Shown here one piece after another: positions 17,784 to 26,605 of a stretch of 64,000 nucleotides of DNA. Origin of the DNA: a bacterium (lineage in GTDB: Bacteria; Orphanbacterota; Orphanbacteria; Orphanbacterales; Orphanbacteraceae); NCBI GenBank assembly GCA_025782575.1, contig JALGYY010000002.1:1-64000 (forward strand), given 5' to 3'. Within the stretch, counting starts at the first letter, position 1; each line of letters starts with the position of its first letter. The translations under genes and the position numbers were made by a program. The notes below the pieces were generated by a model that saw nothing but the letters and a program-made list of their open reading frames with translations, was not told the DNA's origin and ran no database searches.

Positions 17784-20426
17784 TTACTTTTGCCACTCGC
17801 GATATTTATCCGCGGCGACGGTGTCGCCGATCTGCTCGTAGAATCTAACGAGCCGCAGAGTCGCCTTCTGCGCCTCCCCTGGTTGCTTTGCAGCATGGCC
17901 AAGAAGAACTTTACCGCCGGCCAGAAGGAGCGTCTCCCCCTCATCGTATCTCCCTTGCATGGCGAGCGCTTGACCAAGAAGACTCCGTGAGATAGCGGGG
18001 ATCCAGTGGTCCGTTCCGAAAAAACTCGCTCGCCCCTCGAGCGCCTCACGCAAGATCGCTTCCGCCTCAATCGGTCGGTCGGTCTGGATCATGAGATTGC
18101 CGAGGTGGCTCAGCGTAGAAAAAGTCGTAGGATCGTCCGGTCGAATGCTCGTTCGAATCCGCAGCGCTTCCCTGAATAGCTTTTCCGCCTCCTCGTATTG
18201 GCTGTCATACATCAGCACAAGTGCGAGATTGTTGGAACTCTCCGCGACCCTTAGATGGTCAGAACCGAATACCTCCCGCCGCATCCGGAGTGAACGGCGA
18301 TGCATCGCCTCAGCCTTCTCGTACTCCCCTTTCGCCTCGAGTAGCCTGCCGATATTGTTCAGTGTCGCCGCCGTAAGTGAATGATTCGCCCCCAGGACAC
18401 GGGTTCTCACATCGAGTACTTCCCGATAGAGTATCTCCGCTTCGGCCAGCTTCCCCTGCTTCTTCAGGTTGACTGCCACATTTTCGGTAACGGTCGCGAG
18501 GGTCGGATCGTTCGGGCCCAACGTCCGTTTGCAGATCGCGAGCGATTCCCGTAGATAGGGCTCCGCACCCGGAATGTCGCCTGACTCCTGGAGAACGTAC
18601 GCGAGATTGCTGTAGCTTTCCGCGAGATCGGGGTGGTCGGGGTCCAGCAGGCGTCGTCTGACTTCGAGGGCCTCGCGGATGTAGACCGCCGCTCCGGGGA
18701 GGTCTCCCGTCATGATGGCGAGTGCGCCCAGATCGTTTCGGATTGCTGCCGTTTCGAGATGATTCGGCCAGAAATGCTTCTCGCGAATCGCGAGAGAACG
18801 CTCGCCAAGCTTCTGAGCCTCCGCATAATCACCGGTATAGAGCAGGAGCTCCAGCAACTCACGAAGCGCGGAGGCCACCTCAGGATGGTCCGCCCCGTAC
18901 ACGGCCTTCTTCGTTTGAAGTGCTGCTCGGAGTAGAGATTCGGATTTCTCATAGCGACCGAGGCCGCGGTAGGCAATACCGATTGTGGTCAGCACGGCGG
19001 CTTGCCCCTCCGGTTCCTCCGTGAGTAACTCGCCTGCCCGATGCTCCGCGTCAGACAGAAGGTCGCGTACGGTAGGCTCTTCCCCTCCCGTAGCATGCGG
19101 ATCGGCGGAGGAGAGCATCGACTGCAGAAAATCGTTGATTCGCTCTGATTTCTTCGCCTCCAATACTGCACGGTCACGCTCAGCGTCAGCACGCATACGC
19201 TCTTTTCGCTGTGCCCCGTAAAGAATCGACATGGTGATCGCAAAGGCAATGAGAAGGGACAGAAACGCCCCGGCAAATGCGAAGGGTACCTTGTGACGCG
19301 CCGCGAGCTTGCGCAAGTGATACGCTGCGCTCGGGGGGCGCGCACGAATCGGCTCGTTGGCCAGAAACCGCTCGATATCATCGGCGAAATCGGCCGCCCC
19401 CCTGTAGCGGCGATCCGGTTCCTTTTCGATCGCCTTCCCGACAATCGTTTCCAGGTCGGAATCGAGTCTTTTTGGTCCCCGACACCGCTTGCGAAGCGGT
19501 ACGGGCGCTTCCTCACGCACTCGGCGGAGGACCTCGATTATCGAGGTGTCGCTCATGTCGAACGGGGGCGAACCCGAGAGGAGTTCATACAGAATGACAC
19601 CAAGCGAGTAAACGTCAGTACGCGTGTCGAGCGACGCCGCCGTAAGGGTTGTCTGTTCCGGGCTCATGTATTGAGGTGTTCCGACCAACTGACCGGTTTT
19701 TGTATAAAGCGATCTCCCCCCATCGTCATCCTCGAATACGATTGCCACTCCGAAATCAATCACTTTCGGGGATGGCGCACCGTCCTGGTCACGCACTAAA
19801 ACATTCGAAGGCTTCAGGTCGCGATGGATAATCCCACGACTGTGGGCATGCTCGACTGCACGGCAGACCTTGATAAAGAGGCTGAGGCGAGCATGGAGAC
19901 CGAGGTCACAATCATTGCAGAACTCGACGATCGGATCCCCGACGACCAGCTCCATGACGAAAAAGGGTTGGCCGTCGTCCGACGTCCCCGCGTCGAGCAC
20001 CTTTGCTACGTTGGGGTGGTCCATCAGAGCGAGGAGTCGGCGCTCACGCTCAAAGCGCGCGATCATTCGATCGACATCTCCTCCCCAGCGAATCCTTTTG
20101 AGCGCGACCTCTCGCTTGATGGGCTCGGTCTGTTCGGCGCGGTAAACGACGCCCATGCCGCCGACGCCGAGTACTTCCTTGATCTCGTAACACGCGACGT
20201 GGTCAGGGTGCTCGTCGGAGAGAGACCCTGGTCTGATGCCGGGGCCGGACACCTCGGTCCTGAGGATGCGCGGCATACGTTCCTCGAGATCAAGAAGTTC
20301 ATCTACCTCCGCGCGAATAGAGTCGTCGTCACACTCGCGGGCGAGATAGACAGACCGTTCATCAGATGGAAGCTCACGAACGACAAGAAGAAGATCCCGT
20401 ATCCGTCTGTAACGTTCCTCGATCAA
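17784..20426 (-). CDS. Ser/Thr protein kinase with TPR repeats
   Basis: I start it at the TTG at 20426, which gives 880 residues: GGAGGGAGAAG lies just ahead and TTGA overlaps the sigma factor's TGA stop. Using this numbering, the kinase domain has G-V-G-G-M-G (87-92), Lys110 in V-A-L-K, H-R-D-L-K-P-S-N (201-208), D-F-G (224-226) and Y-M-S-P-E-Q, all intact. A membrane helix (about residues 375-400, F-A-F-A-G-A-F-L-S-L-L-I-A-F) separates it from about ten TPR repeats of roughly 42 residues with the kinesin-light-chain-like A-x-x-L-Y-R-E-A-L pattern. Like the other module, it is coupled to an ECF sigma factor, in the opposite orientation. Confidence 0.92.
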   Translation of the reverse strand: MIEERYRRIRDLLLVVRELPSDERSVYLARECDDDSIRAEVDELLDLEERMPRILRTEVSGPGIRPGSLSDEHPDHVACYEIKEVLGVGGMGVVYRAEQTEPIKREVALKRIRWGGDVDRMIARFERERRLLALMDHPNVAKVLDAGTSDDGQPFFVMELVVGDPIVEFCNDCDLGLHARLSLFIKVCRAVEHAHSRGIIHRDLKPSNVLVRDQDGAPSPKVIDFGVAIVFEDDDGGRSLYTKTGQLVGTPQYMSPEQTTLTAASLDTRTDVYSLGVILYELLSGSPPFDMSDTSIIEVLRRVREEAPVPLRKRCRGPKRLDSDLETIVGKAIEKEPDRRYRGAADFADDIERFLANEPIRARPPSAAYHLRKLAARHKVPFAFAGAFLSLLIAFAITMSILYGAQRKERMRADAERDRAVLEAKKSERINDFLQSMLSSADPHATGGEEPTVRDLLSDAEHRAGELLTEEPEGQAAVLTTIGIAYRGLGRYEKSESLLRAALQTKKAVYGADHPEVASALRELLELLLYTGDYAEAQKLGERSLAIREKHFWPNHLETAAIRNDLGALAIMTGDLPGAAVYIREALEVRRRLLDPDHPDLAESYSNLAYVLQESGDIPGAEPYLRESLAICKRTLGPNDPTLATVTENVAVNLKKQGKLAEAEILYREVLDVRTRVLGANHSLTAATLNNIGRLLEAKGEYEKAEAMHRRSLRMRREVFGSDHLRVAESSNNLALVLMYDSQYEEAEKLFREALRIRTSIRPDDPTTFSTLSHLGNLMIQTDRPIEAEAILREALEGRASFFGTDHWIPAISRSLLGQALAMQGRYDEGETLLLAGGKVLLGHAAKQPGEAQKATLRLVRFYEQIGDTVAADKYREWQK

Positions 20427-21016
20427 GCTTCTCCCTCCGCGTGGAGGGCGCGTGCAAGCCAGAGGCGGGCGACTGTCCAATCGTTGTCGACCGTGCGGGG
20501 AGAGACGCCGATCACCTCGGCTGTCTCGCGTACGGTGAGGCCTCCGATCAAACGAAGCTCGGCGACTCGCCCTGCTCGGGCATCTTCGTCTGCCAGCGAC
20601 TCTAGCGCGCGATCGAGAGCGAGGAGATCGTAGTCCGGCTCCCCGGTCGATTCGCCCGGAATCCGCTCATCAAGAGTAATACGCTGCCAACCGCCACCAC
20701 GCTTTGCCGAGGCATGTCGCCGCGCATGGTCGACCAGAATCCGGCGCATAGCCGGTACCGCAATGCCGAGGAAGTGCGCCCGGTCTCTCCACTCGACCCG
20801 GCTTTGGTCTACAAGTTTGAGATACGCTTCATGAACGAGTGCTGTTGGTTGGAGGGTATGGTTCTTTCGCTCCCCGCGCATTAACGCGCGCGCCATGCGG
20901 CGGAGCTCATCGTAGACCAGCGGGAGAAGCTCCTCACACCGCGCCGGGCGTTTTTCACCAGCAGAGGAAAACTCGAGAAGCAACCCTGTAATACTTCGTC
21001 CGGGAGAGGGTTTCAT
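20423..21016 (-). CDS. ECF-type RNA polymerase sigma factor
   Basis: Encodes 197 residues from the ATG at 21016 (a GTG five codons earlier is possible). Same subgroup as the factor at 13.6 kb: L-L-P-L-V-Y-D-E-L-R-R-M-A and T-A-L-V-H-E-A-Y-L-K-L in region 2; G-G-L-T-V-R-E-T-A-E-V-I-G-V-S-P-R-T-V-D-N-D-W in region 4. Its last codons overlap the kinase start by four bases (TTGA), the classic arrangement for translational coupling. It probably directs transcription in response to the kinase next to it. The presence of two such modules within 8 kb, in opposite directions, points to an ancient or local duplication, although the proteins are only moderately similar. Confidence 0.92.
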   Translation of the reverse strand: MKPSPGRSITGLLLEFSSAGEKRPARCEELLPLVYDELRRMARALMRGERKNHTLQPTALVHEAYLKLVDQSRVEWRDRAHFLGIAVPAMRRILVDHARRHASAKRGGGWQRITLDERIPGESTGEPDYDLLALDRALESLADEDARAGRVAELRLIGGLTVRETAEVIGVSPRTVDNDWTVARLWLARALHAEGEA

Positions 21017-21203
21017 AGCTCTCGGGCGCACGGAATCCGGCGCTCGCCCCTTTCTTCCATATTATAGCATGCCCCGGTTTGCGCTGGTAAGGCAGCCCCG
21101 CAAGGCGCCGGAGTCCCGATTGCGCGATTTTCCGCCACTTTACGCGTTCCTTATTGAGAACCCACGGGCCCGGAACGGGCGCCCTTACCGAAAGGATTGA
21201 ACC

Positions 21204-22934
21204 ATGCGCTATCCAATCAACTGCGGTTTCCGACTCCTGCTCGCGACCCTGTTCAGCCTGGCGGTCTCCGTGGGCGCAGCCCTGCCAAACACCATCACCG
21301 TCACTACCCTGGATGACGAGGACCTGGTTGACGGGGACTGCTCATGCCGAGAAGCATTTCTCGCGGCAAGTACGAACCTCGCCAAGGATGCTTGCGGAGG
21401 AGGCACGGCAGGGATCGACACGATCCTCTTCGCACCGGCTGTCGTCGGAACACTCTTCCTCACACTTGGCGAGTTGGCCGTAACGGAAAGCGTCACAGTG
21501 ATCGGGCCGGGGACGGCGACCTTCGCGATCAGCGGCTCGGACACGAGTCGAATCATCAAAGTAACGAATACGGGTGTACTCGCCATCTCCGGCATCACAC
21601 TGACTAACGGGAACGCCGGAAGCTCATTCTCGGACCTCGGCGGCGCCATTCTCATTGAAGGAGATCTCGATGCGACCGATGTGGTCATCGCCGATTGCAA
21701 AAGCGGTTATGGCGGCGGCATGGCGACGAACGGCGCGGCGACTTCAGCCGACCTCCGCCGCGTGACGTTTCTCCGGAACCAGGCCCAATCTCCTCTCGGG
21801 GGCGGCTTCTACGCGAGCCGCGGCGTGATTTCGATCACCGAATGCCTGTTCGAAAAGAATGGGGCGAACTTCGGCGGAGGTCTTCACAATTTCGCCGCCT
21901 TCATCCAGATCGATTCTTCTACGTTTTTTGACAATGAAGGGGGTCAGGGCGGCGGGATCAACAACAACACGCTTGGCAATATGGTAATCAGGAACAGCAC
22001 CATTTGCGGAAACCGCGCCACGAGACTCTCCATCGGAAATGACGGCGGCGGGATCATCAACTTCGACTCCCTTTGGATCTACAACTCGACGATATCGGGC
22101 AACGTGTCAGATCCCGGAACGGGAGGAGGGCTTTCGAGCGGGGCGTGGACCCGCGCTTGGATCAACCAGAGCACCATCCATGGTAATCATGCGAGTGTCG
22201 GTGGCGGCGGTCTTACACAGAATCCCAATGGGGTAGCTGAACTGTACGGTACCATTATTGCCGGGAACACCGGCCCCACGAACCCTGACCTTTCCGATGC
22301 GCTCCAGCCGGGCAAGATCGTCTCCCTGGGATACAACATCATCGGAGACGTATCAGGTTCGGTGTTTGCGCCGCTCTTAACCGATCAGACGGGAGGAGGC
22401 GGGCCGCCCGTACTCGATCCACTTCTCGCCCCCCTTGCCGCGAACGGCGGTGTTACATTGACGCAAATGCCCAAGCCTGGAAGCCCTGCGATCGACATGG
22501 GTGACTGCACATTGACCGGCATGACGATGGATCAGCGGGGACTCCCGCGCCCTGTTGACGATCCCGGCGTTCTCGACACAGGCGACGGCTGTGACGTGGG
22601 CGCGGTCGAAACAGCGCCGGTCCCGACCGAAGTTACCGTCGGTACTATCCCTGTGCCAGGTTTCTCCATGCTCCGGAACGTGCCTAATCCATTCAACCCA
22701 CGGACCGCGATCGCGTTTTCTCTGCCGGAAGCGGGACGCGTTCGACTGACAGTACACGACGTGGCAGGCAGGGAGATCGTGGTCCTCGTTAATGATCTTC
22801 GGGGTTCAGGCGATTTTGTCGAGACGTGGCGCGGACGGGACAGCGCCGGACGGGAGCTGCCGTCAGGCGTTTATTTTGCGAGGCTCGAGGCCGGTGTCTC
22901 CCGCTTGACCCACAAAATGCTACTCATCCGGTGA
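21204..22934 (+). CDS. Secreted CSLREA/beta-helix protein with FlgD-like tail
   Basis: Encodes 576 residues. Signal peptide (to about residue 26) is followed by a degenerate CSLREA motif, D-G-D-C-S-C-R-E-A, in which a Cys replaces the usual Leu. The central part is a right-handed beta-helix with repeated G-G-G/G-N-x-A and N-S-T-I motifs and short hydrophobic ladders, ending in the choice-of-anchor block G-S-P-A-I-D-M-G-D ... D-V-G-A-V-E. The last 85 residues are a FlgD-like domain (N-P-F-N-P-R-T-A-I, V-H-D-V-A-G-R-E, P-S-G-V-Y-F-A-R-L, K-M-L-L-I-R). This architecture belongs to large exported adhesin- or polysaccharide-associated proteins. It stands alone between the sigma gene and the kinase-TolB gene. 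Confidence 0.85.
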   Translation: MRYPINCGFRLLLATLFSLAVSVGAALPNTITVTTLDDEDLVDGDCSCREAFLAASTNLAKDACGGGTAGIDTILFAPAVVGTLFLTLGELAVTESVTVIGPGTATFAISGSDTSRIIKVTNTGVLAISGITLTNGNAGSSFSDLGGAILIEGDLDATDVVIADCKSGYGGGMATNGAATSADLRRVTFLRNQAQSPLGGGFYASRGVISITECLFEKNGANFGGGLHNFAAFIQIDSSTFFDNEGGQGGGINNNTLGNMVIRNSTICGNRATRLSIGNDGGGIINFDSLWIYNSTISGNVSDPGTGGGLSSGAWTRAWINQSTIHGNHASVGGGGLTQNPNGVAELYGTIIAGNTGPTNPDLSDALQPGKIVSLGYNIIGDVSGSVFAPLLTDQTGGGGPPVLDPLLAPLAANGGVTLTQMPKPGSPAIDMGDCTLTGMTMDQRGLPRPVDDPGVLDTGDGCDVGAVETAPVPTEVTVGTIPVPGFSMLRNVPNPFNPRTAIAFSLPEAGRVRLTVHDVAGREIVVLVNDLRGSGDFVETWRGRDSAGRELPSGVYFARLEAGVSRLTHKMLLIR

Positions 22935-23037
22935 GCGTGGCTATTGTTCTTCCTTCGCCCGGGGGGAATGCTTGTCTTTTTCATTAAGATGACATGATGA
23001 AGTGCGTCGGACCCCCTCTCCTGCTACAATCCTGAGC

Positions 23038-25656
23038 ATGGTCCCTAGATCCATCGCACATTATGAGATTGTCGAGAAGATCGGTGCCGGCGGCATGGGC
23101 GAGGTCTGGCGTGCCCGGGACTCCAAGCTCGGTAGGGACGTGGCGCTCAAGCTCATTCCCGAGGAACTCTCAGGCGATTCTGAAAGGATGAGCCGGTTCG
23201 CGAGGGAAGCGCAGGTTCTTGCATCCCTTAACCATCCCAACATCGCGGCGATCTACGGAATCGAAAATTCGGACGAATCCAAAGTGCTTGTTCTCGAGCT
23301 CGTTGAAGGTCCGACTCTCCAGGATCGGATCAAGAAGGGCGCGATCCCGCTCACGGAATCCCTTGAGGTGGCCCGTCAGATTGCGGAAGCGGTGCACTCC
23401 GCTCACGAGCGAGGTGTCATCCATCGCGATCTCAAACCGGCGAACGTAAAAATTACTACTGATGGCCAAGTAAAGGTGCTCGACTTCGGCCTTGCCAAAG
23501 CGATTGTCACAGACGAGGTCTCCGGCTCCACTCCTTCACTCTCCCTCTCACCTACAATCTCGAACCCGATGACCGCCGCAAACATGATTCTCGGTACCGC
23601 CGCCTACATGAGCCCGGAACAGGCGCGCGGCAAGCCGGTCGACAAGCGGGCTGACATTTGGTCCTTCGGTGTCATTCTTTTCGAGATGCTGACAGGCCGG
23701 TCGCTCTTTCGTGGTGAGACGATTTCAGACACCATGGCGGAGGTACTGAAGACCGTGCCCGACTGGGAATCGCTACCCAAGAATACGCCGATTCGAATTC
23801 GGCGGCTCATTCGACGCTGTCTCACGCGGGATCCCAGACAGAGACTGCAGGATATCGGAGATGCGCGCATTCTGATCGAAGAGACGCTTGCCGGCGATGA
23901 CGATGATGTCCAGCCGGTCGCGACCGCGCGCGGTGGTGGTGCAGGCAGGATCATCGCCGCCGCCATCCTGGCCGCTTTGATCGGCGGAGCGGCCGCGTGG
24001 TTCTTGAAGCCGTCCCCCCCCGAGACAACGCTGCCGCTCCGTAAATTCTTGTCTGTCGTTCCAGAAGGGACGCGAGATGTGGCGATCTCACCCGACGGAA
24101 CCATGCTCGCCTACGTGCAGAACGGACTCATGGTTCGTGAACTCGATCAACTGAGCTCCCGAAGACTGGTTGAAGAGGATAACATCAACGTTCCGTTCTG
24201 GTCTCCTGACGGAATGTGGATCGGTTATGGACATGACAAGGACCTCTACAAAGTGCGCGTGACTGGTGGCGAACCAGCCAAGATCGGAACCATCCCGGAC
24301 GGCCATTCCTTCGAAGAGTCCGCTTCCGCCCACTGGCAGGAGGACGGAAAGATCGTCTACAGCACTGGTTACTATGGCCTGTACGAAGTGGCGTCGCAGG
24401 GAGGTGAGAGCACTCTTCTCCTCGAGCCCGGGCAAGGGATACGAGATTTCCATGAAATGATCGCCATCCCGGGTCTGGGAGCGCTAGTTTTCATAGTACA
24501 CCTCGATGAAGGGGGGAGCGGTACGCTCAGACTGTGGGATGGAACGACAAAAAGCAATCTGTACACAACCCCGGACGGTGCGAGAGTGTCAGACTTGGCG
24601 TACAGCCCGACTGGTCATCTGGTCTTCACTCGCGGTGGTTCTTCCCGGGATATCTGGGCACTTCCGTTCGACGCGGGGAGCCTGGAAGTCACCGGCGAGC
24701 CGTTTCTGGTTCAGTCTCGTGGAGTAGAGTCCTCGGTTTCCAGGGACGGCACACTTTCTTTCATTCGCACGAGAACGGGAGATCGGGGAAAAATCGTGCA
24801 GGTGGATCGCGCGGGGAAGATCAAGAACGAGATCGGCTCACCGGAAATCTACTGGGGGGCGCTTTCCGTATCATCCGATGAAGAACACATCCTGGTCGCC
24901 AAGGGGACGGGAATGAGCCAAGAAATCTGGAACTATGATATCGGTCGTGGCTCAAGCACCCGCATAACCACTGATGACTATCGAAACGACTTCGCTCTCT
25001 GGGGGCCCGACGAAAAAGAAATTTACTTCTACACAAACGATCCGATGAACATCTATGCTCGGCAGACGGACGGTACCGGGGAGTTACGCGAGCTTGGCCC
25101 CGGCGCGCTACCATACCCGAGCCCGGACGGAAAGTACCTCGCCTACTCCCTACTCAAACCGGACATTTACGATTGGGATATCTGGGTCCGCTCTCTCGAA
25201 GACGAAAGCGCCGAGCCGTGGCCCCTCGTTCAATCAGCAGGAAGAGATTGGTGGTCCCCCATTTCCCAGAACGGAGAATACGCGCTTTACACCTCGGAAA
25301 ACACAGGCCCCGAAATGGTGTATGCCACTACCTTTCCACACGCGGAGAAGCACTGGGCCGTATCCGTCGGTCCCGGCGAATTCCCCCTATGGCGGGATGA
25401 TGGCCGCGAGGTCTATTATATGGTCGGAGACTCCATTATGGCAGTTCCGGTCACCATCGAGAGTGAACTATCCTTCGGCGTCCCCACGCTTCTGTTTCGG
25501 CGAGAGCTTTATCGGTGGCCCAACGTATTCGACGTGAGCCCTGACGGAGAAAGCTTCTATTTCATTGTTCCGGCTGATCTCGACAAGGTCGAGCCTCGCG
25601 CATTGGTTGTGGTCCAGAACTGGATCGCCGAATTTGAGACGGATACGCCGAAGTAG
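23038..25656 (+). CDS. Ser/Thr protein kinase with TolB/PD40 beta-propeller
   Basis: Encodes 872 residues; I take the ATG at 23038 rather than the GTG at 23002 because it puts the Y-E-I-V-E-K-I-G-A-G-G-M-G kinase start close to the N-terminus, as in the family. Catalytic residues are present: Lys38, H-R-D-L-K-P-A-N (129-136), D-F-G (149-151) and Y-M-S-P-E-Q. A membrane helix (about 303-323, A-A-A-I-L-A-A-L-I-G-G-A-A-A-W) leads into six or so PD40 blades with the W-S-P-D-G and S-P-D-G-x-x-I/L signatures. Such kinases occur in Acidobacteria and related groups; the periplasmic propeller probably senses a ligand. No sigma factor is adjacent. Confidence 0.92.
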   Translation: MVPRSIAHYEIVEKIGAGGMGEVWRARDSKLGRDVALKLIPEELSGDSERMSRFAREAQVLASLNHPNIAAIYGIENSDESKVLVLELVEGPTLQDRIKKGAIPLTESLEVARQIAEAVHSAHERGVIHRDLKPANVKITTDGQVKVLDFGLAKAIVTDEVSGSTPSLSLSPTISNPMTAANMILGTAAYMSPEQARGKPVDKRADIWSFGVILFEMLTGRSLFRGETISDTMAEVLKTVPDWESLPKNTPIRIRRLIRRCLTRDPRQRLQDIGDARILIEETLAGDDDDVQPVATARGGGAGRIIAAAILAALIGGAAAWFLKPSPPETTLPLRKFLSVVPEGTRDVAISPDGTMLAYVQNGLMVRELDQLSSRRLVEEDNINVPFWSPDGMWIGYGHDKDLYKVRVTGGEPAKIGTIPDGHSFEESASAHWQEDGKIVYSTGYYGLYEVASQGGESTLLLEPGQGIRDFHEMIAIPGLGALVFIVHLDEGGSGTLRLWDGTTKSNLYTTPDGARVSDLAYSPTGHLVFTRGGSSRDIWALPFDAGSLEVTGEPFLVQSRGVESSVSRDGTLSFIRTRTGDRGKIVQVDRAGKIKNEIGSPEIYWGALSVSSDEEHILVAKGTGMSQEIWNYDIGRGSSTRITTDDYRNDFALWGPDEKEIYFYTNDPMNIYARQTDGTGELRELGPGALPYPSPDGKYLAYSLLKPDIYDWDIWVRSLEDESAEPWPLVQSAGRDWWSPISQNGEYALYTSENTGPEMVYATTFPHAEKHWAVSVGPGEFPLWRDDGREVYYMVGDSIMAVPVTIESELSFGVPTLLFRRELYRWPNVFDVSPDGESFYFIVPADLDKVEPRALVVVQNWIAEFETDTPK

Positions 25657-25680
25657 CGCTCTGCACCCTTCCGGAACTAG

Positions 25681-26361
25681 TCAGTTACATTGCTGCCCGC
25701 ACGGCACTCCGATCGGAATGATGTTACCTGGGCACGAGTGAGCTCCGCTCAGGTGGGGCAGATATTGGAATACATCAAAGAAATTGACGGTGTTGTCGCA
25801 GTTGAAATCGCAACAATATCCGGTTGAGGTCTGCAGGCACGGAAGAAACTGGAACGTGTCAAAGAAGTTAATCTTGCCGTCTCCGGTCAAGTCCGGTGAT
25901 TTGACACAGAACGATCCGAAGCCGGAACAGGTAATGGCGCCTGAAGAGAAGACCTGCCAGTTGACGTTCAAGCAGCCGCAGCCGCCACCCCAGAACTCGA
26001 TCCGCGCCTCGCCATTGGCATCGGTAGTCACCGCCCAATCCTGGAATCCGACATTGTCGAAGCCACAACCGAACAGTGCATTGCCCGCCGTAGCCGGAAT
26101 GCCGCTCAGGTTGACAACGATCCGCGCGTTGGTGTTGACGCACAGGTTATTGGATGCGTCTCGCAGTTGTATGTAGATTTCAAATTTAGACATGTCACCT
26201 GCGGGACACCAGATGAGTGTGGGCGGAAACGTGGTCGGACAGGCGTCATTGTCGATGATGTTCAATTGGCACACGGAGAAATTAGGATCGGGCAGGCATT
26301 GTGCATGAGCAACGCCTGATGTGACGAGAAGCAGGACCGGTATGACGATTGCGAAGCGCAT
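25681..26361 (-). CDS. Secreted protein with dockerin-like calcium-binding repeats
   Basis: Encodes 226 residues from an ATG with GAGGGGAGC ahead. Signal peptide (cleavage near A-H-A-Q) is followed by an Ig-like/beta-rich domain (about 25-150) with several Cys, then two EF-hand-like loops D-L-T-G-D-G-K-I-N-F-F-D and D-F-N-C-D-N-T-V-N-F-F-D, the type I dockerin pattern with loop positions 1, 3, 5, 9 and 12 suitable for calcium. A C-terminal Cys-rich segment (G-Q-Q-C-N) may form disulfides. Dockerins normally bind cohesins; no cohesin is seen here, so these repeats may be calcium-dependent structural modules. A consensus promoter lies upstream, at the edge of a mobile mini-element. Confidence 0.85.
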   Translation of the reverse strand: MRFAIVIPVLLLVTSGVAHAQCLPDPNFSVCQLNIIDNDACPTTFPPTLIWCPAGDMSKFEIYIQLRDASNNLCVNTNARIVVNLSGIPATAGNALFGCGFDNVGFQDWAVTTDANGEARIEFWGGGCGCLNVNWQVFSSGAITCSGFGSFCVKSPDLTGDGKINFFDTFQFLPCLQTSTGYCCDFNCDNTVNFFDVFQYLPHLSGAHSCPGNIIPIGVPCGQQCN

Positions 26362-26493
26362 GGGAAGCTCCCCTCTCGTTTCAGGAGAAAGTGGTGAGGT
26401 GCTGGAGCTCCGTTTCCGGGCGCAGACAGCGGCTGTCAGTCGATCGTGGAGCGAGCCCCGTCCGGCGTAGGAACTCTAGAATCGAACTGTGTT

Positions 26494-26522
26494 ATTATAG
26501 CAGGAATCAACAAACCGGTCAA
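26494..26522 (-). promoter_or_regulatory. Near-consensus sigma-70 promoter for the dockerin-like gene
   Basis: On the minus strand TTGACC (26522-26517) and TATAAT (26499-26494) are separated by 17 bases, the best promoter match in the window. It would give a leader of about 125 bases for the gene starting at 26361. Its -35 box partly overlaps the outer copy of the 9-bp direct repeat that flanks the mini-element. Confidence 0.7.
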
Positions 26523-26529
26523 GCGACCT
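26521..26529. repeat. Left copy of 9-bp direct repeat (AAGCGACCT)
   Basis: An exact 9-bp direct repeat of 26606-26614, one copy at each side of the palindromic mini-element. It has the look of a target-site duplication. Confidence 0.65.
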
Positions 26530-26605
26530 AGTTATGGGGTTATGGGGACACAATACGCATCTCCCAGTATCGAGCGTGGGAATTGCGTATTGTGTCCCCA
26601 TGACT
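26530..26605. mobile_element. 76-bp palindromic mini-element (MITE/REP-like)
   Basis: The ends are inverted (AGTTATGGGG and AGTCATGGGG when read inward). The core is a long hairpin whose arms GGGGACACAATACGCA match over 16 bases, extending to 23 with two mismatches, around a 10-base loop. A GGGGACACAATACG-type palindrome is, as far as I recall, often found beside Y1-type (RAYT) transposases in other bacteria, but no transposase is present here, so the element would be non-autonomous. It is flanked by the exact 9-bp repeat AAGCGACCT. On the minus strand it joins the ClpB-like gene at its last codons; removing the element and one repeat restores a G-C-T-T-G-A junction, a stop codon in the same frame. 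Confidence 0.65.

Noticed and set aside
21204-22934. Type IX secretion substrate
   Set aside because: The C-terminal FlgD-like tail looks similar to T9SS signals, but the T9SS type A consensus is not clear and no Por/Gld genes are present in the window.
25900-26200. Cellulosome component
   Set aside because: Dockerin loops alone do not show a cellulosome; no cohesin, CBM or glycoside hydrolase accompanies them here.
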